Below the pieces are notes generated by a model. The model searched no databases and was not told where the DNA came from. It worked only from the letters and a program-made list of their open reading frames with translations. From positions 1 to 40,532 of the IMG/VR virus record IMGVR_UViG_3300037104_000880: DNA of 40,532 nt; one strand, written 5' to 3'. Origin of the DNA: a virus. This document shows positions 7,454-15,017 of the stretch, one piece after another. Both the position numbers and the translations under genes were made by a program. Position 1 is the first letter of the stretch, and every line of letters starts with the position of its first letter.

Positions 7454-8494
7454 ATGAAATGTCTAGAATGTAATAAAGAATTTAAAGCTAAAAATGCATT
7501 ACATGCGCATATAAAAAGATATCACGAATGCGAACAATATTATGTTAAATTCTTTAAAAAAGAAGGAGAAGGTTTTTGCAAAATTTGCGGAAAACCCACG
7601 CTATTTTTTCATGTAGATAATGGTTATAGATCTTGTTGTTCAAAAGAGTGTTCTACAAAATATACATACGAACAAACAAAAAATGGAAATTTAAAAAAAT
7701 ATAACGTTGAAAATCCTTATCAACGTAAAGATATTAAGAAAAAAATTAAAGAAAATAATATTAAAAATTTTGGAGTTGTAATGCCTTTGCAAAATAAAAA
7801 CATAAAAGAAAAAGCATATAAAACCATGGAAAATAAATATGGAGCAAAAACTACATTGCAATCTCAAACTTTATCAGAAAAAGTTAAGAAAACCAAGAAA
7901 GAAAAATACGGTGATGAATATTATACAAATATAGAAAAAATTAAAGAAACGAATATTAAAAAATATGGGTGTGAAAATCCTTTAGGAAATAAAAAAATTA
8001 GAGAAAAAAGGAAACGAACAATGAAAAAATTATATGGCTCAGAACATGCTTTAAAAAACAAAATATTCCGTGAAAAAGCATTAATTAAAAACAAACAAAC
8101 TTTAAAAGAAAAATATAATGTTATCCATAATATGCACATTCCGGGAGTTTTTGAAAATTGGCAAAAATCCTGTTTCAGATTAAAACCGTATAAAAATACG
8201 GCATTATATTATCAAGCTTCTTATGAATTCGATTTTTTAGAAAAATATATTAATATATTTCCAGAAATTCAGCGAGGGCCATCATTAAAATATAAATATG
8301 AAGAAAAAGAAAAATTATATTTTCCAGATTTTTATATACCCTCATTAAATCTTATAGTTGAAATTAAGAATTCTTATCTTGCAAAACGAGATAAAGATAT
8401 TATATTAGCAAAACAAACTGTGGCTATATCAAATGGATATAACTTTATTTTAATTAAGGATAAAGATTACCGAGAATTTGAATGCATTATTTAA
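7454..8494 (+). CDS. PD-(D/E)XK homing endonuclease with KYGxxNPxQ repeats
   Basis: 346 residues. A C2H2-like finger lies at 3-24 (CLECNKEF...HAHIKRYH) and a Cys cluster at 42-66. About seven imperfect repeats of around 20-24 residues follow, built on K.KYG..NP.Q (near residues 82, 105, 128, 151, 170, 193 and 220), probably a DNA-reading array. The nuclease core has PD at 291-292 (YFPDFYIP) and EIK at 303-305. It is a longer paralogue of the gene at 3138-3806, which has only one repeat. It converges on the next gene with a 4-base overlap and is an isolated plus-strand gene amid minus-strand genes, as expected for a mobile endonuclease. Confidence 0.7.
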   Translation: MKCLECNKEFKAKNALHAHIKRYHECEQYYVKFFKKEGEGFCKICGKPTLFFHVDNGYRSCCSKECSTKYTYEQTKNGNLKKYNVENPYQRKDIKKKIKENNIKNFGVVMPLQNKNIKEKAYKTMENKYGAKTTLQSQTLSEKVKKTKKEKYGDEYYTNIEKIKETNIKKYGCENPLGNKKIREKRKRTMKKLYGSEHALKNKIFREKALIKNKQTLKEKYNVIHNMHIPGVFENWQKSCFRLKPYKNTALYYQASYEFDFLEKYINIFPEIQRGPSLKYKYEEKEKLYFPDFYIPSLNLIVEIKNSYLAKRDKDIILAKQTVAISNGYNFILIKDKDYREFECII

Positions 8495-8823
8495 CGATTA
8501 CCCAATGCTATTCCAAAAGCTGTAGTTACAAGTCGACTTGTAAGCATTGTTCCTAATACACCTTTTTCATCAATACCTAATATTTTACATATAGCTTTTC
8601 CTACAGCTGGACCTATTAAAAGTCCTGCAGCACCTCCTAAAATTGAGCCTAGAAAGCCTTCTTCTATTGGTTCGCCTTTTTGTAGTTTCTCTACCAATAT
8701 ATTATATGCAGTTTCTGCCTCTTGGATTTGCTCGGGAGTCAATCCTTTTACTTGTTCTGCTTCAAATATTGCGGAACCTTTTGAATATTTCAAATCTAAA
8801 TAAGTTGGGAATTCTTTTTTCAT
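8491..8823 (-). CDS. Small glycine-zipper protein
   Basis: 110 residues. The N-terminal half is charged and helical. The C-terminal half starts at PIEEGFLG and has a hydrophobic glycine-zipper segment (GSILGGAAGLLIGPAVGKAI), then a second apolar stretch near the end. Such segments insert into or oligomerise within membranes. It lies downstream of the tagged polyprotein genes on the same strand and could be a virion-carried membrane-active protein or an assembly factor. No family was recognised. It lacks the SDPIKDMGIG tag. Confidence 0.6.
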   Translation of the reverse strand: MKKEFPTYLDLKYSKGSAIFEAEQVKGLTPEQIQEAETAYNILVEKLQKGEPIEEGFLGSILGGAAGLLIGPAVGKAICKILGIDEKGVLGTMLTSRLVTTAFGIALGNR

Positions 8824-8844
8824 TTTATTCGTTATTTTTTATAT

Positions 8845-10680
8845 CTATTCATCACCTAAAGCTTTTTTTATTTTTTTCAAGCCTTCAATTGTATCTTTAG
8901 AAACTCTTTGTTCTATTGCTTCTTTTTGAGACATTTTAAAATCAGCACCTTTTTTAACTAAATACAATCCCATTTCAATATTATAAGAACAAGCGGCATA
9001 ATGCAAAGGAGTTCCATTATGATAATTTATATCAGCTCCTAAGCCAATAGTATAATCTACAATATCATAACGATTATAAAAAGCTCCCCAACATAATAAT
9101 CTATCGATAGAATTGTCGTATTGAAATACATCTGCATTTCTATCATTATTTGCGTATTGTTTAAATTTTCTAACTTCTTTTTCCATGCCAATACCCATAT
9201 CTTTTACAGGGTCTGATTCTTCTTTAAAAGATTCATCTATTTTTTCAGGTTTATATATTTTAACTGCTGCTTCAAGATCACCGGCATATTTATTTACTCT
9301 ATAAGGAGATGTAATTCCATTAAATGATATGTTACAAATTTTTCCTACTTCAGTTTCGTAAAACATAAGTGTGCAAGGTTTGTCATTCCATTCAGCATCA
9401 ATTCGTTTTATCAGTTTTCCTTCATCAATATATCCTTCAATTTGTTCATATGATCCATCATTATTATATTGAGCTTTAAGAGTGTAATCATGTCCTGCTA
9501 AATAATAAACCTCTTCTAGTGCTGGTGAATCAAAAAGCTTTTCTAAAATTTCAGATAAATTATTTAATGCATTTAATTTCCATGGAAGACGATATTCCAT
9601 AAGTGCCTGCCTATAAACTTTATATCCAATACCCATATCCGTAATAGGATCACTTTCTTCTTCGAATCTTTCGTAAAGATTTTCTTTTAAGTGAAAGAAT
9701 TTTTTCAATTTCTTTTTCCTATTTTCTCTAATACTATCTTTCATATATTTCATGACATTTACAGCCTTACTTTCAATAGCTAGATTTATTAACGCTAGTG
9801 TGAATTTAACGCCATGTTCATGTAAGTATTTAAGTATTTCTATGTGATCATTAGCCACAGCAACTCGTAAAGGTTTATCTTGTGCCGCATGAATATCTGC
9901 TCCGGCTTCTACTAATATTTTAACAATTGGCAAATTATCATTGGCTACAGCGATTCTTAATCCTTTTTCGTGTCCTTCATTAGGATTCCCGTGAAAATCG
10001 AATTTGTATTTAATCATCAATTCAACCACACCTGTATGCCCATATTTGCATGCAGAATGAAACCAATTAATTACACGCTCGTTTTCGTTTATTTTTGCAC
10101 CTTTTTGCAAAAGATACTTAACAAAATCTTCTTTTTCATACAAAAGTGAATATCCTAAAATGATATTTATATTTTTAGTTGTGGCATCATCATCTCTTTC
10201 ATATTCTTCGATGTCATCTTTCATAAATTTTTTAATCTGTTCAGCAATTCCGATACCCATATCGTGAATAGCATCGGAATCTTCAGTGAACTTTTCATTT
10301 ACTTGATATGGAAGTATTTTAAAGTGTTCAAAGAAATCTTCGGGAAACAATGTCATATACTCACCACCAATATATTTAATATCAGCTTTGTGCATACGTT
10401 TAGGATCCTTATCGTACGTGCCAGTTTCTAATTCAATTTTAGTTTTCTTAATCGAAGACTTTTTAATTTGTACTGTTTTAATTACAACAAATTGTCCTGG
10501 GAGAATTGTGAATTTGTTGACATGTGCGCCTGGCCCAAAATTTATACGTGGAGATATTGCTTTTTTACATAAGAGTATTGTTCCTGATTTAAGTGAGCTT
10601 AACACTCCAATACCCATATCTTTTATAGGATCAGATTCTTCTGAAAATCTCTCGTTAATATATTGTGTAACTTTTCTCAT
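8845..10680 (-). CDS. Four-cassette tagged protein with ankyrin repeats
   Basis: 611 residues divided by four tags, with h-x-E sites at residues about 8-10 (INE), 127-129 (VNE), 335-337 (LYE) and 481-483 (IDE). Each is followed by F and S-D-[PA]-[IV]-x-D-M-G-I-G. Cassette 1 (26-125) is basic and beta-rich, type A (KSGTILL...FFEHFKILP). Cassette 2 (145-330) is ankyrin-like (YGHTGVVELMIKYKFDF, NDNLPIVKILVEAGADIHA, NDHIEILKYLHEHGV). Cassette 3 (353-480) is a mixed domain. Cassette 4 (499-611) is again ankyrin-like (NGTPLHYAACSYNIEMGLYLVKKGAD). The gene overlaps its upstream neighbour by one base (TAATG). Cleavage at every h-x-E would give four separate proteins. That processing is inferred. Confidence 0.8.
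   Translation of the reverse strand: MRKVTQYINERFSEESDPIKDMGIGVLSSLKSGTILLCKKAISPRINFGPGAHVNKFTILPGQFVVIKTVQIKKSSIKKTKIELETGTYDKDPKRMHKADIKYIGGEYMTLFPEDFFEHFKILPYQVNEKFTEDSDAIHDMGIGIAEQIKKFMKDDIEEYERDDDATTKNINIILGYSLLYEKEDFVKYLLQKGAKINENERVINWFHSACKYGHTGVVELMIKYKFDFHGNPNEGHEKGLRIAVANDNLPIVKILVEAGADIHAAQDKPLRVAVANDHIEILKYLHEHGVKFTLALINLAIESKAVNVMKYMKDSIRENRKKKLKKFFHLKENLYERFEEESDPITDMGIGYKVYRQALMEYRLPWKLNALNNLSEILEKLFDSPALEEVYYLAGHDYTLKAQYNNDGSYEQIEGYIDEGKLIKRIDAEWNDKPCTLMFYETEVGKICNISFNGITSPYRVNKYAGDLEAAVKIYKPEKIDESFKEESDPVKDMGIGMEKEVRKFKQYANNDRNADVFQYDNSIDRLLCWGAFYNRYDIVDYTIGLGADINYHNGTPLHYAACSYNIEMGLYLVKKGADFKMSQKEAIEQRVSKDTIEGLKKIKKALGDE
9187..9240 (-). repeat. Internal tag copy
   Basis: Encodes IDESF, KEE and SDPVKDMGIG (residues 481-498) before the C-terminal ankyrin cassette of the 611-residue protein. 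Confidence 0.8.
9625..9678 (-). repeat. Internal tag copy
   Basis: Encodes LYERF, EEE and SDPITDMGIG (residues 335-352), starting the third cassette of the 611-residue protein. Confidence 0.8.
10249..10305 (-). repeat. Internal tag copy
   Basis: Encodes QVNEKF, TED and SDAIHDMGIG (residues 126-144), starting the first ankyrin cassette of the 611-residue protein. Confidence 0.8.
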
Positions 10681-12074
10681 TAAAAGCCCTTTTCAATTAT
10701 TTCAAATCTTTTATTGAATTGATTCTCAGGAATACGTAGAGTTACTTTGTTTGCGTAACGATGTACTTCGGATTTAATGTTATCAAAATCCTCTTTTTCT
10801 TTTTGCACATATTCTAAATTAGTGTTATTGTAGACCATAACTTGAATGCTTTGTATTTTGTCCATCATTCGCATTACTCGAAGAACTAATAGAAACATCC
10901 CTGGCCTTAAGCTTGCACCTTTTCCGGCTCCTACAATTTTTCCAGAATGTTTTCCTATAGACATCCATTGTGTTGGCGCGAGTATGGCGCCAGGTGTTAA
11001 TGTAAGATATGAAACACCTATGCCCATATCGTGTATCGGATCTGATTCCGTGCTGAATTTTTCATATACTTTTTGTGCTTCCCACTCTAATCCATATTTT
11101 TCTTTAAGTATTTGTCTAATAATATGCTTAGCATAACTTGGTGCCGGCGTTCGGTTTTCATTATTGTTATTCCAATCTCGCCATTTTTTGTATGTATCAT
11201 GAAAAGCATTAGGAACAGATTCTTTTTCGCCCAATTTTTTAAGCATATCAATAAAAATAACACAAATGGTTGTTTCAAAATCAGGATTATCTACATTATA
11301 TTTTTTTATTTCTAATTCATTGTAAACATCTCCTAAAACTTCATGATTTAATCTCTTAAATTCTGCTTTAAAAAATTTGGCGCTTCCTATTCCCATATCT
11401 TTAATAGGATCAGAATGTTCAGTAAATTTTTCATGCATCTGCCCTACTAACATAGGCTTATTATTTCTGCCATCAATAACTGTGTAGTTTTTGCTTTTAA
11501 GATATTCAATTAATTCGTCTGTATCGTCAGGATCATAAACTGCTTCCCATCTATGTTGTTCCTTGTTAAAAAGATAGCCTTCATAAGCCAATACTTTTCT
11601 TGCGCCATAAGAACCTTTGCCCATAACACCAATCATTGGTGCATGATGATGCCATTGTTTGAAATAAACTTTAGTTCCTTGGCCATCTGGAATTTCTGGA
11701 TATTGTGCATTATCCCATTCCGGGATTGAAAACGATGCGTTTAATCCTGTGATATATTTTATTTTCCCTTTTAACTCTACTTTATATCCGGGTTTACTTT
11801 CTATTTCTTTAAATATTAAAGGAGCTTCATTAAGCCACCAATCTTGAGGAAATGAAAATCGAGACTTCCATCCATAATCACCGGGATTCCATTCAAATTC
11901 ATGTCTTTTTAAAATATCTCTTAAACCAAATGTATCACCTGTAAATAAAAGAACATAATTACTTCCACGACTATAAAAACGATAATACACTTTTTTGACA
12001 CCTATGCCCATATCATGAATGGCATCTGAATCATCAGTAAATCTTTCGTATAATATTTCTTTAACTAATTTCAC
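10680..12074 (-). CDS. Three-cassette tagged protein
   Basis: 464 residues with tags at 1-25 (MKLVKEILYE, RF, SDAIHDMGIG), 213-230 (MHEKF, SDPIKDMGIG) and 335-353 (KVYEKF, SDPIHDMGIG). Cassette 1 (26-212) is rich in Trp, Tyr and His (WNPGDYGWKSRF, FKQWHHHAPMIGVMGKGSYG). Cassette 2 (231-334) is a helical basic domain. Cassette 3 (354-464) is type A, starting LTPGAILAP and ending FNKRFEIIEKG, like the stand-alone protein at 35531-35962. No enzyme family was recognised in any cassette. ATGA and TAATG overlaps tie it to both neighbours in the minus-strand operon. Confidence 0.8.
   Translation of the reverse strand: MKLVKEILYERFTDDSDAIHDMGIGVKKVYYRFYSRGSNYVLLFTGDTFGLRDILKRHEFEWNPGDYGWKSRFSFPQDWWLNEAPLIFKEIESKPGYKVELKGKIKYITGLNASFSIPEWDNAQYPEIPDGQGTKVYFKQWHHHAPMIGVMGKGSYGARKVLAYEGYLFNKEQHRWEAVYDPDDTDELIEYLKSKNYTVIDGRNNKPMLVGQMHEKFTEHSDPIKDMGIGSAKFFKAEFKRLNHEVLGDVYNELEIKKYNVDNPDFETTICVIFIDMLKKLGEKESVPNAFHDTYKKWRDWNNNNENRTPAPSYAKHIIRQILKEKYGLEWEAQKVYEKFSTESDPIHDMGIGVSYLTLTPGAILAPTQWMSIGKHSGKIVGAGKGASLRPGMFLLVLRVMRMMDKIQSIQVMVYNNTNLEYVQKEKEDFDNIKSEVHRYANKVTLRIPENQFNKRFEIIEKGF
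11016..11072 (-). repeat. Internal tag copy
   Basis: Encodes KVYEKF, STE and SDPIHDMGIG (residues 335-353), starting the third cassette of the 464-residue protein. Confidence 0.8.
11385..11438 (-). repeat. Internal tag copy
   Basis: Encodes MHEKF, TEH and SDPIKDMGIG (residues 213-230), starting the second cassette of the 464-residue protein. Confidence 0.8.
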
Positions 12075-12394
12075 TCGTGTATGTATAATTTTTTCTGTAT
12101 GTCCAATTGGTGTTGAATCTTTTTCTTTGAATAAAAATATATTGCATTGGGCATTTGTCCTCGTTTAATTTCTTTTAATACCATCGTTGTTTCTTTTCCA
12201 GTATTTTTATCTGTGAATGTAACTTTCTTTCCTATTAAATCTAAATCTTTCAATCTTTTATACCATTCACGAACTCCGGCGTTAACAGTTTCATTCCACA
12301 TTTGTTGTAAATCAACACCACCTATATGCATATCTTTTATAGGATCAGTTGTATCATCAAATTTTTCATTTATGTTTTCGTTAACGATTTTCAT
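12071..12394 (-). CDS. Tagged small protein, cassette type B
   Basis: 107 residues. The tag is MKIVNENINE, KF, then TDPIKDMHIG (16-25). The body starts GGVDLQQMW, has a second Trp (VREWYKRL) and then GKKVTF, which matches the pattern of the proteins at 4475-4801 and 34361-34804. It overlaps the methyltransferase stop by 14 bases and the 464-residue gene by ATGA, so it is part of one minus-strand operon. It is lysine-rich, and the function is unknown apart from the tag. Confidence 0.75.
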   Translation of the reverse strand: MKIVNENINEKFDDTTDPIKDMHIGGVDLQQMWNETVNAGVREWYKRLKDLDLIGKKVTFTDKNTGKETTMVLKEIKRGQMPNAIYFYSKKKIQHQLDIQKKLYIHE

Positions 12395-13244
12395 TTTGAA
12401 TGATTATTTTAAGATGTGTAGGATATTTCAATTCAATATCCCAATCTCTTTTGATTTTATCTGCGATTGGTTGATAGATGTAATGATCCTCATATATAAC
12501 TTTCCAGCCCTGAGGAATTTTTGTTTTAATAGTTTCTAATGATACCGGGAAGTAATTTTCCAAAACTTCACGTTTCCAGTTTCGCTTATAATCATATTTT
12601 AAAAGCCAATGAAATAAATTCAAATAATTTTTATCGATAGGTCCCCAATGTTTTTCGAATGATTTTCTATAAAGATAATTCTTGTAATACTTTGAGGAAA
12701 ATAACGAATTAACTTTTTTAAGTTCTTCTGGCGTTGGTTTTAAATTCATATATTGTTTTGAAGGCACCATATCACGAATAGCTACCCATTTGAATTCAGG
12801 ATTAAACACCTGATTCTTCCAGAAATACGCTACTTCTTTTCCGCTTGTGTATGAATAAACTTCATGAATAACAGACATAAGTGTTAAAGCAACCTCATCG
12901 TATTCTCCGGCCATATACACCGCTTTTTTCCAATTATCTGTTATTTCTAAAGAAGGGAATTTTGATTTTACTAAAGAGATCATTTTGTCATCAATGTCAT
13001 ATCCTATACATTGTTTGATGTTGGAATATCGTTTTCGAATTTGATCAAGTATGTAACCATCTGCACACCCAAAATCGATTACACAGTCCGGTTTTATTTT
13101 TGAAATGAATCCTGTTTTATCTTCAACACCCTTTGTCATTTGTGTTGTGTATTGAGATATATCTGCGATTGCTGCAAGTCCTACAGAATCTTCATTTAAT
13201 ACTGTTGGGTTAAATTCATACAATGATTCAGCAATCAATTTCAT
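12381..13244 (-). CDS. Class I SAM-dependent methyltransferase-like protein
   Basis: 287 residues. Motif I is CVIDFGCADGYILDQI (about 54-69) and the acidic end of strand 2 is CIGYDIDDKM (about 79-88), the usual SAM-binding layout. No clear NPPY or DPPY motif was seen, so the target could be protein, RNA or a small molecule. The N-terminus MKLIAESLYE then F closely resembles the leader half of the tag (h-x-E at residue 10), although the SDPIKDMGIG half is missing. It may therefore be packaged and cleaved like the tagged proteins. It is the first gene of the minus-strand operon, behind a TGAATAAATAA element. Confidence 0.7.
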   Translation of the reverse strand: MKLIAESLYEFNPTVLNEDSVGLAAIADISQYTTQMTKGVEDKTGFISKIKPDCVIDFGCADGYILDQIRKRYSNIKQCIGYDIDDKMISLVKSKFPSLEITDNWKKAVYMAGEYDEVALTLMSVIHEVYSYTSGKEVAYFWKNQVFNPEFKWVAIRDMVPSKQYMNLKPTPEELKKVNSLFSSKYYKNYLYRKSFEKHWGPIDKNYLNLFHWLLKYDYKRNWKREVLENYFPVSLETIKTKIPQGWKVIYEDHYIYQPIADKIKRDWDIELKYPTHLKIIIQNENR

Positions 13245-13258
13245 TTTGCTATTTTGTT

Positions 13259-13269
13259 TTATTTATTCA
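13259..13269 (-). promoter_or_regulatory. TGAATAAATAA promoter-like element
   Basis: The minus strand reads TGAATAAATAA, 14 bases before the methyltransferase ATG. The spacing is nearly that of the resolvase promoter-like site at 7424-7434. It probably drives the whole minus-strand operon down to 8491. Confidence 0.45.
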
Positions 13270-13318
13270 TATTAAAATATTGTTAAAATCCTATATAACT
13301 TCATCGACGGGATTGTTT

Positions 13319-13330
13319 CGGGATAAATAC
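13319..13330 (+). promoter_or_regulatory. ATAAATA late-promoter-like element
   Basis: CGGGATAAATAC lies 12 bases before the ATG at 13343 and resembles the T4 late promoter core TATAAATA. Confidence 0.35.
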
Positions 13331-13342
13331 AATAAAACAGAT

Positions 13343-13678
13343 ATGAAAAATATTAATAATGACGTATTTTTAAACAAAATCATGCAACGAATTAAGAACG
13401 GTGATTTTGATGCGTACCTTACAATACCTTTTATGACTCGAGATTTACTCGTTACTACAATTAAAGGAAGGTTAGAGAAAAAGATAGCTACAGGCGGAAC
13501 TCCTATACTCAGTGATGCTGATTTAAAGGATTGTATAGCAGAAGTAAAAGAGACAGCAGTTTTTATAGTTGCTGTTTACGTAAAACTAGGATTCATGGTT
13601 AGAACAGAAGAAGGTTATGAATTAAGTGAAAGAGGTAAAAAAGTTATAAAAGTAGCAAATGATAGAAAAGAAATTTAA
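13343..13678 (+). CDS. Small winged-helix-like protein
   Basis: 111 residues from the ATG at 13343. The frame is open further upstream, but those codons run through the AT-rich promoter region and read as non-coding. The product is helical with a C-terminal LGFMVRTEEGYELSERGKKVIK segment that looks like the strand-turn-strand wing and last helix of a winged-helix domain. This suggests DNA binding or regulation, but the fold call is tentative. A family A GIY-YIG gene overlaps its 3' end by 20 bases, so its end appears to be an endonuclease insertion point. Confidence 0.6.
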   Translation: MKNINNDVFLNKIMQRIKNGDFDAYLTIPFMTRDLLVTTIKGRLEKKIATGGTPILSDADLKDCIAEVKETAVFIVAVYVKLGFMVRTEEGYELSERGKKVIKVANDRKEI

Positions 13679-14243
13679 TTTTGTTTATATTACTACAAAC
13701 ACTATTAACGGAAAACAGTATATTGGTGATCATTCTTGCGATGTTTTGGAAAAAGATAATTATCTTGGAAGTGGAAAAGCAGCATTAATTCCGGCTATCA
13801 AAAAATACGGAAAAGAAAATTTTAAAAAGGAAATTTTAGAATTTTTTCCTACAAAACAAGAAGCATTTAATGCACAAGAAAAATACATTAATAAACATCA
13901 AACATTAGCTCCATGCGGATATAATATAAGTCCAAAGGGAGGCTCACAATGTTCAGGAGGAATTTCTGAAGAAACGAAACGAAATATGAGTAAATCAGCC
14001 AGAAATAGACCACCTGTTTCTGAAGAATCGAAAGAAAAAAATCGTAAAGCGCATTTAGGAAATAAAAATGCTTCCGGAAAACGTAAAAAGGAATTTTGTG
14101 AAAAAATGAAAGTAGTAAATACTGGAAATAAAAATGCAAAAGGAAAAAGAACCCCCGAACAAATAGAAAATATAAGATCAGGAACATTAATTGCTATGAA
14201 TCGTTTAAAATTAAACAAAAGTAGTTCACAACCAATTTTTTAA
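13659..14243 (+). CDS. GIY-YIG homing endonuclease, family A
   Basis: 194 residues. Core at about 4-90: FVYITTN, KQYIGDHSC, YLGSGKAAL, YGKENFKKEILEFFP, AQEKYI and NISPKGGS. NUMOD3-like repeats follow (SEETKRNMSKSA, SEESKEKNRKAHLGNKNASGK, GNKNAKGKRTPEQ). It lacks the zinc-finger tail of its paralogues. It starts inside the last codons of the preceding gene, and a strong terminator begins at its own stop codon. Confidence 0.85.
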   Translation: MIEKKFNFVYITTNTINGKQYIGDHSCDVLEKDNYLGSGKAALIPAIKKYGKENFKKEILEFFPTKQEAFNAQEKYINKHQTLAPCGYNISPKGGSQCSGGISEETKRNMSKSARNRPPVSEESKEKNRKAHLGNKNASGKRKKEFCEKMKVVNTGNKNAKGKRTPEQIENIRSGTLIAMNRLKLNKSSSQPIF

Positions 14244-14258
14244 AAAATTGGTTTTTTT
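14230..14258 (+). terminator. Rho-independent terminator
   Basis: AACCAATTTTTT (14230-14241) pairs with AAAAAATTGGTT (14242-14253), followed by more T. It overlaps the stop codon of the GIY-YIG gene. Confidence 0.65.
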
Positions 14259-14274
14259 GAGAAAAATTGCCTAG

Positions 14275-14282
14275 TATAAATA
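14275..14282 (+). promoter_or_regulatory. TATAAATA late-promoter-like element
   Basis: An exact match to the T4 late core TATAAATA, 10 bases before the endolysin ATG. A late promoter fits a lysis gene. Confidence 0.5.
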
Positions 14283-14292
14283 AAATAAAACT

Positions 14293-14973
14293 ATGGCAAC
14301 AACAATTTCACAAAAAAGATTAAATGATTTAGGATGTGTATTAGGCCTTGATTGTTCAAAATATCAAGTAAACATCAATTGGGCACAGGCTAAGGCAGCT
14401 GGAGTTCAATTTGCTTTTATCAAAATAACCGAAGGAACTACGGGTCATGAAGATAATCTCTACAATTTAAAAGCTAGAGTTTTAAGTGCTCAACAAAATG
14501 GAGTTAAAGTAGGATATTACCACTTTGCAAGACCCGGCAATGTAGCTGAACCTGAAGCAGATGCTCAAGAAGAAGTACAAAATGTGTTAGCTCACATACG
14601 ATTTCTTCCTAAAGTTCAATTACCTTTAGTTTTGGATATTGAAGCATATTCAGATCAAGACATTTGGGACAATAAGTTAGATCACATGAATAGATTTATT
14701 AAAACATTTATTCAAAAACTAAATGAACAAAATGTTAGAGTCATAATGTATTCATACAAAAGTTTCTTAGATGATAACACCACACCTGTATATGGAACAA
14801 ATCCTTTGTGGGTTGCTGCATATCTAAATGATCCTGAAACAACTTTACCAAAAATTCCGAATGGTTGGTCAGAATGGAAAATCTGGCAATTCACTGAAAA
14901 AGGAAGAGTTGGCGGATATAATGCAGATATTGATCTTAACATAATAAAGAAAAGTTATTTAGATTTGTTTTAA
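14293..14973 (+). CDS. GH25 endolysin (lysozyme)
   Basis: 226 residues that match the glycoside hydrolase 25 layout from end to end: LGLDCSKYQ (D20), GVQFAFIKITEGTT (37-50), VGYYHFARPG (73-82), LPLVLDIEAYS with the catalytic-type DxE at 115-117, and a terminal WKIWQFTEKGRVGGY...DIDLN block. Enzymes of this family cut the MurNAc-GlcNAc bond of peptidoglycan. There is no signal peptide or separate wall-binding domain, so release would need a holin or similar protein. The gene is a single unit between a TATAAATA element and its own terminator. Confidence 0.88.
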   Translation: MATTISQKRLNDLGCVLGLDCSKYQVNINWAQAKAAGVQFAFIKITEGTTGHEDNLYNLKARVLSAQQNGVKVGYYHFARPGNVAEPEADAQEEVQNVLAHIRFLPKVQLPLVLDIEAYSDQDIWDNKLDHMNRFIKTFIQKLNEQNVRVIMYSYKSFLDDNTTPVYGTNPLWVAAYLNDPETTLPKIPNGWSEWKIWQFTEKGRVGGYNADIDLNIIKKSYLDLF

Positions 14974-14976
14974 TAG

Positions 14977-15001
14977 AAGGAGCTCCAATGCTCCTTTTTT
15001 A
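14977..15001 (+). terminator. Rho-independent terminator
   Basis: AAGGAGC (14977-14983), a 6-base loop and GCTCCTT (14990-14996), followed by TTTT. It directly precedes a TTGAATATATAA element. Confidence 0.8.
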
Positions 15002-15013
15002 TTGAATATATAA
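15002..15013 (+). promoter_or_regulatory. TTGAATATATAA promoter-like element
   Basis: It ends only 4 bases before the ATG at 15018. If the start point lies 6-10 bases downstream as for T4 late promoters, the message would be leaderless. Confidence 0.55.
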
Positions 15014-15017
15014 TTAT

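Noticed and set aside
13223-13342. A longer start for the gene ending at 13678
   Set aside because: The extra codons read through the AT-rich intergenic region that holds promoter-like sites for both strands. The ATG at 13343 follows a usual A-rich leader and begins sensible protein sequence.
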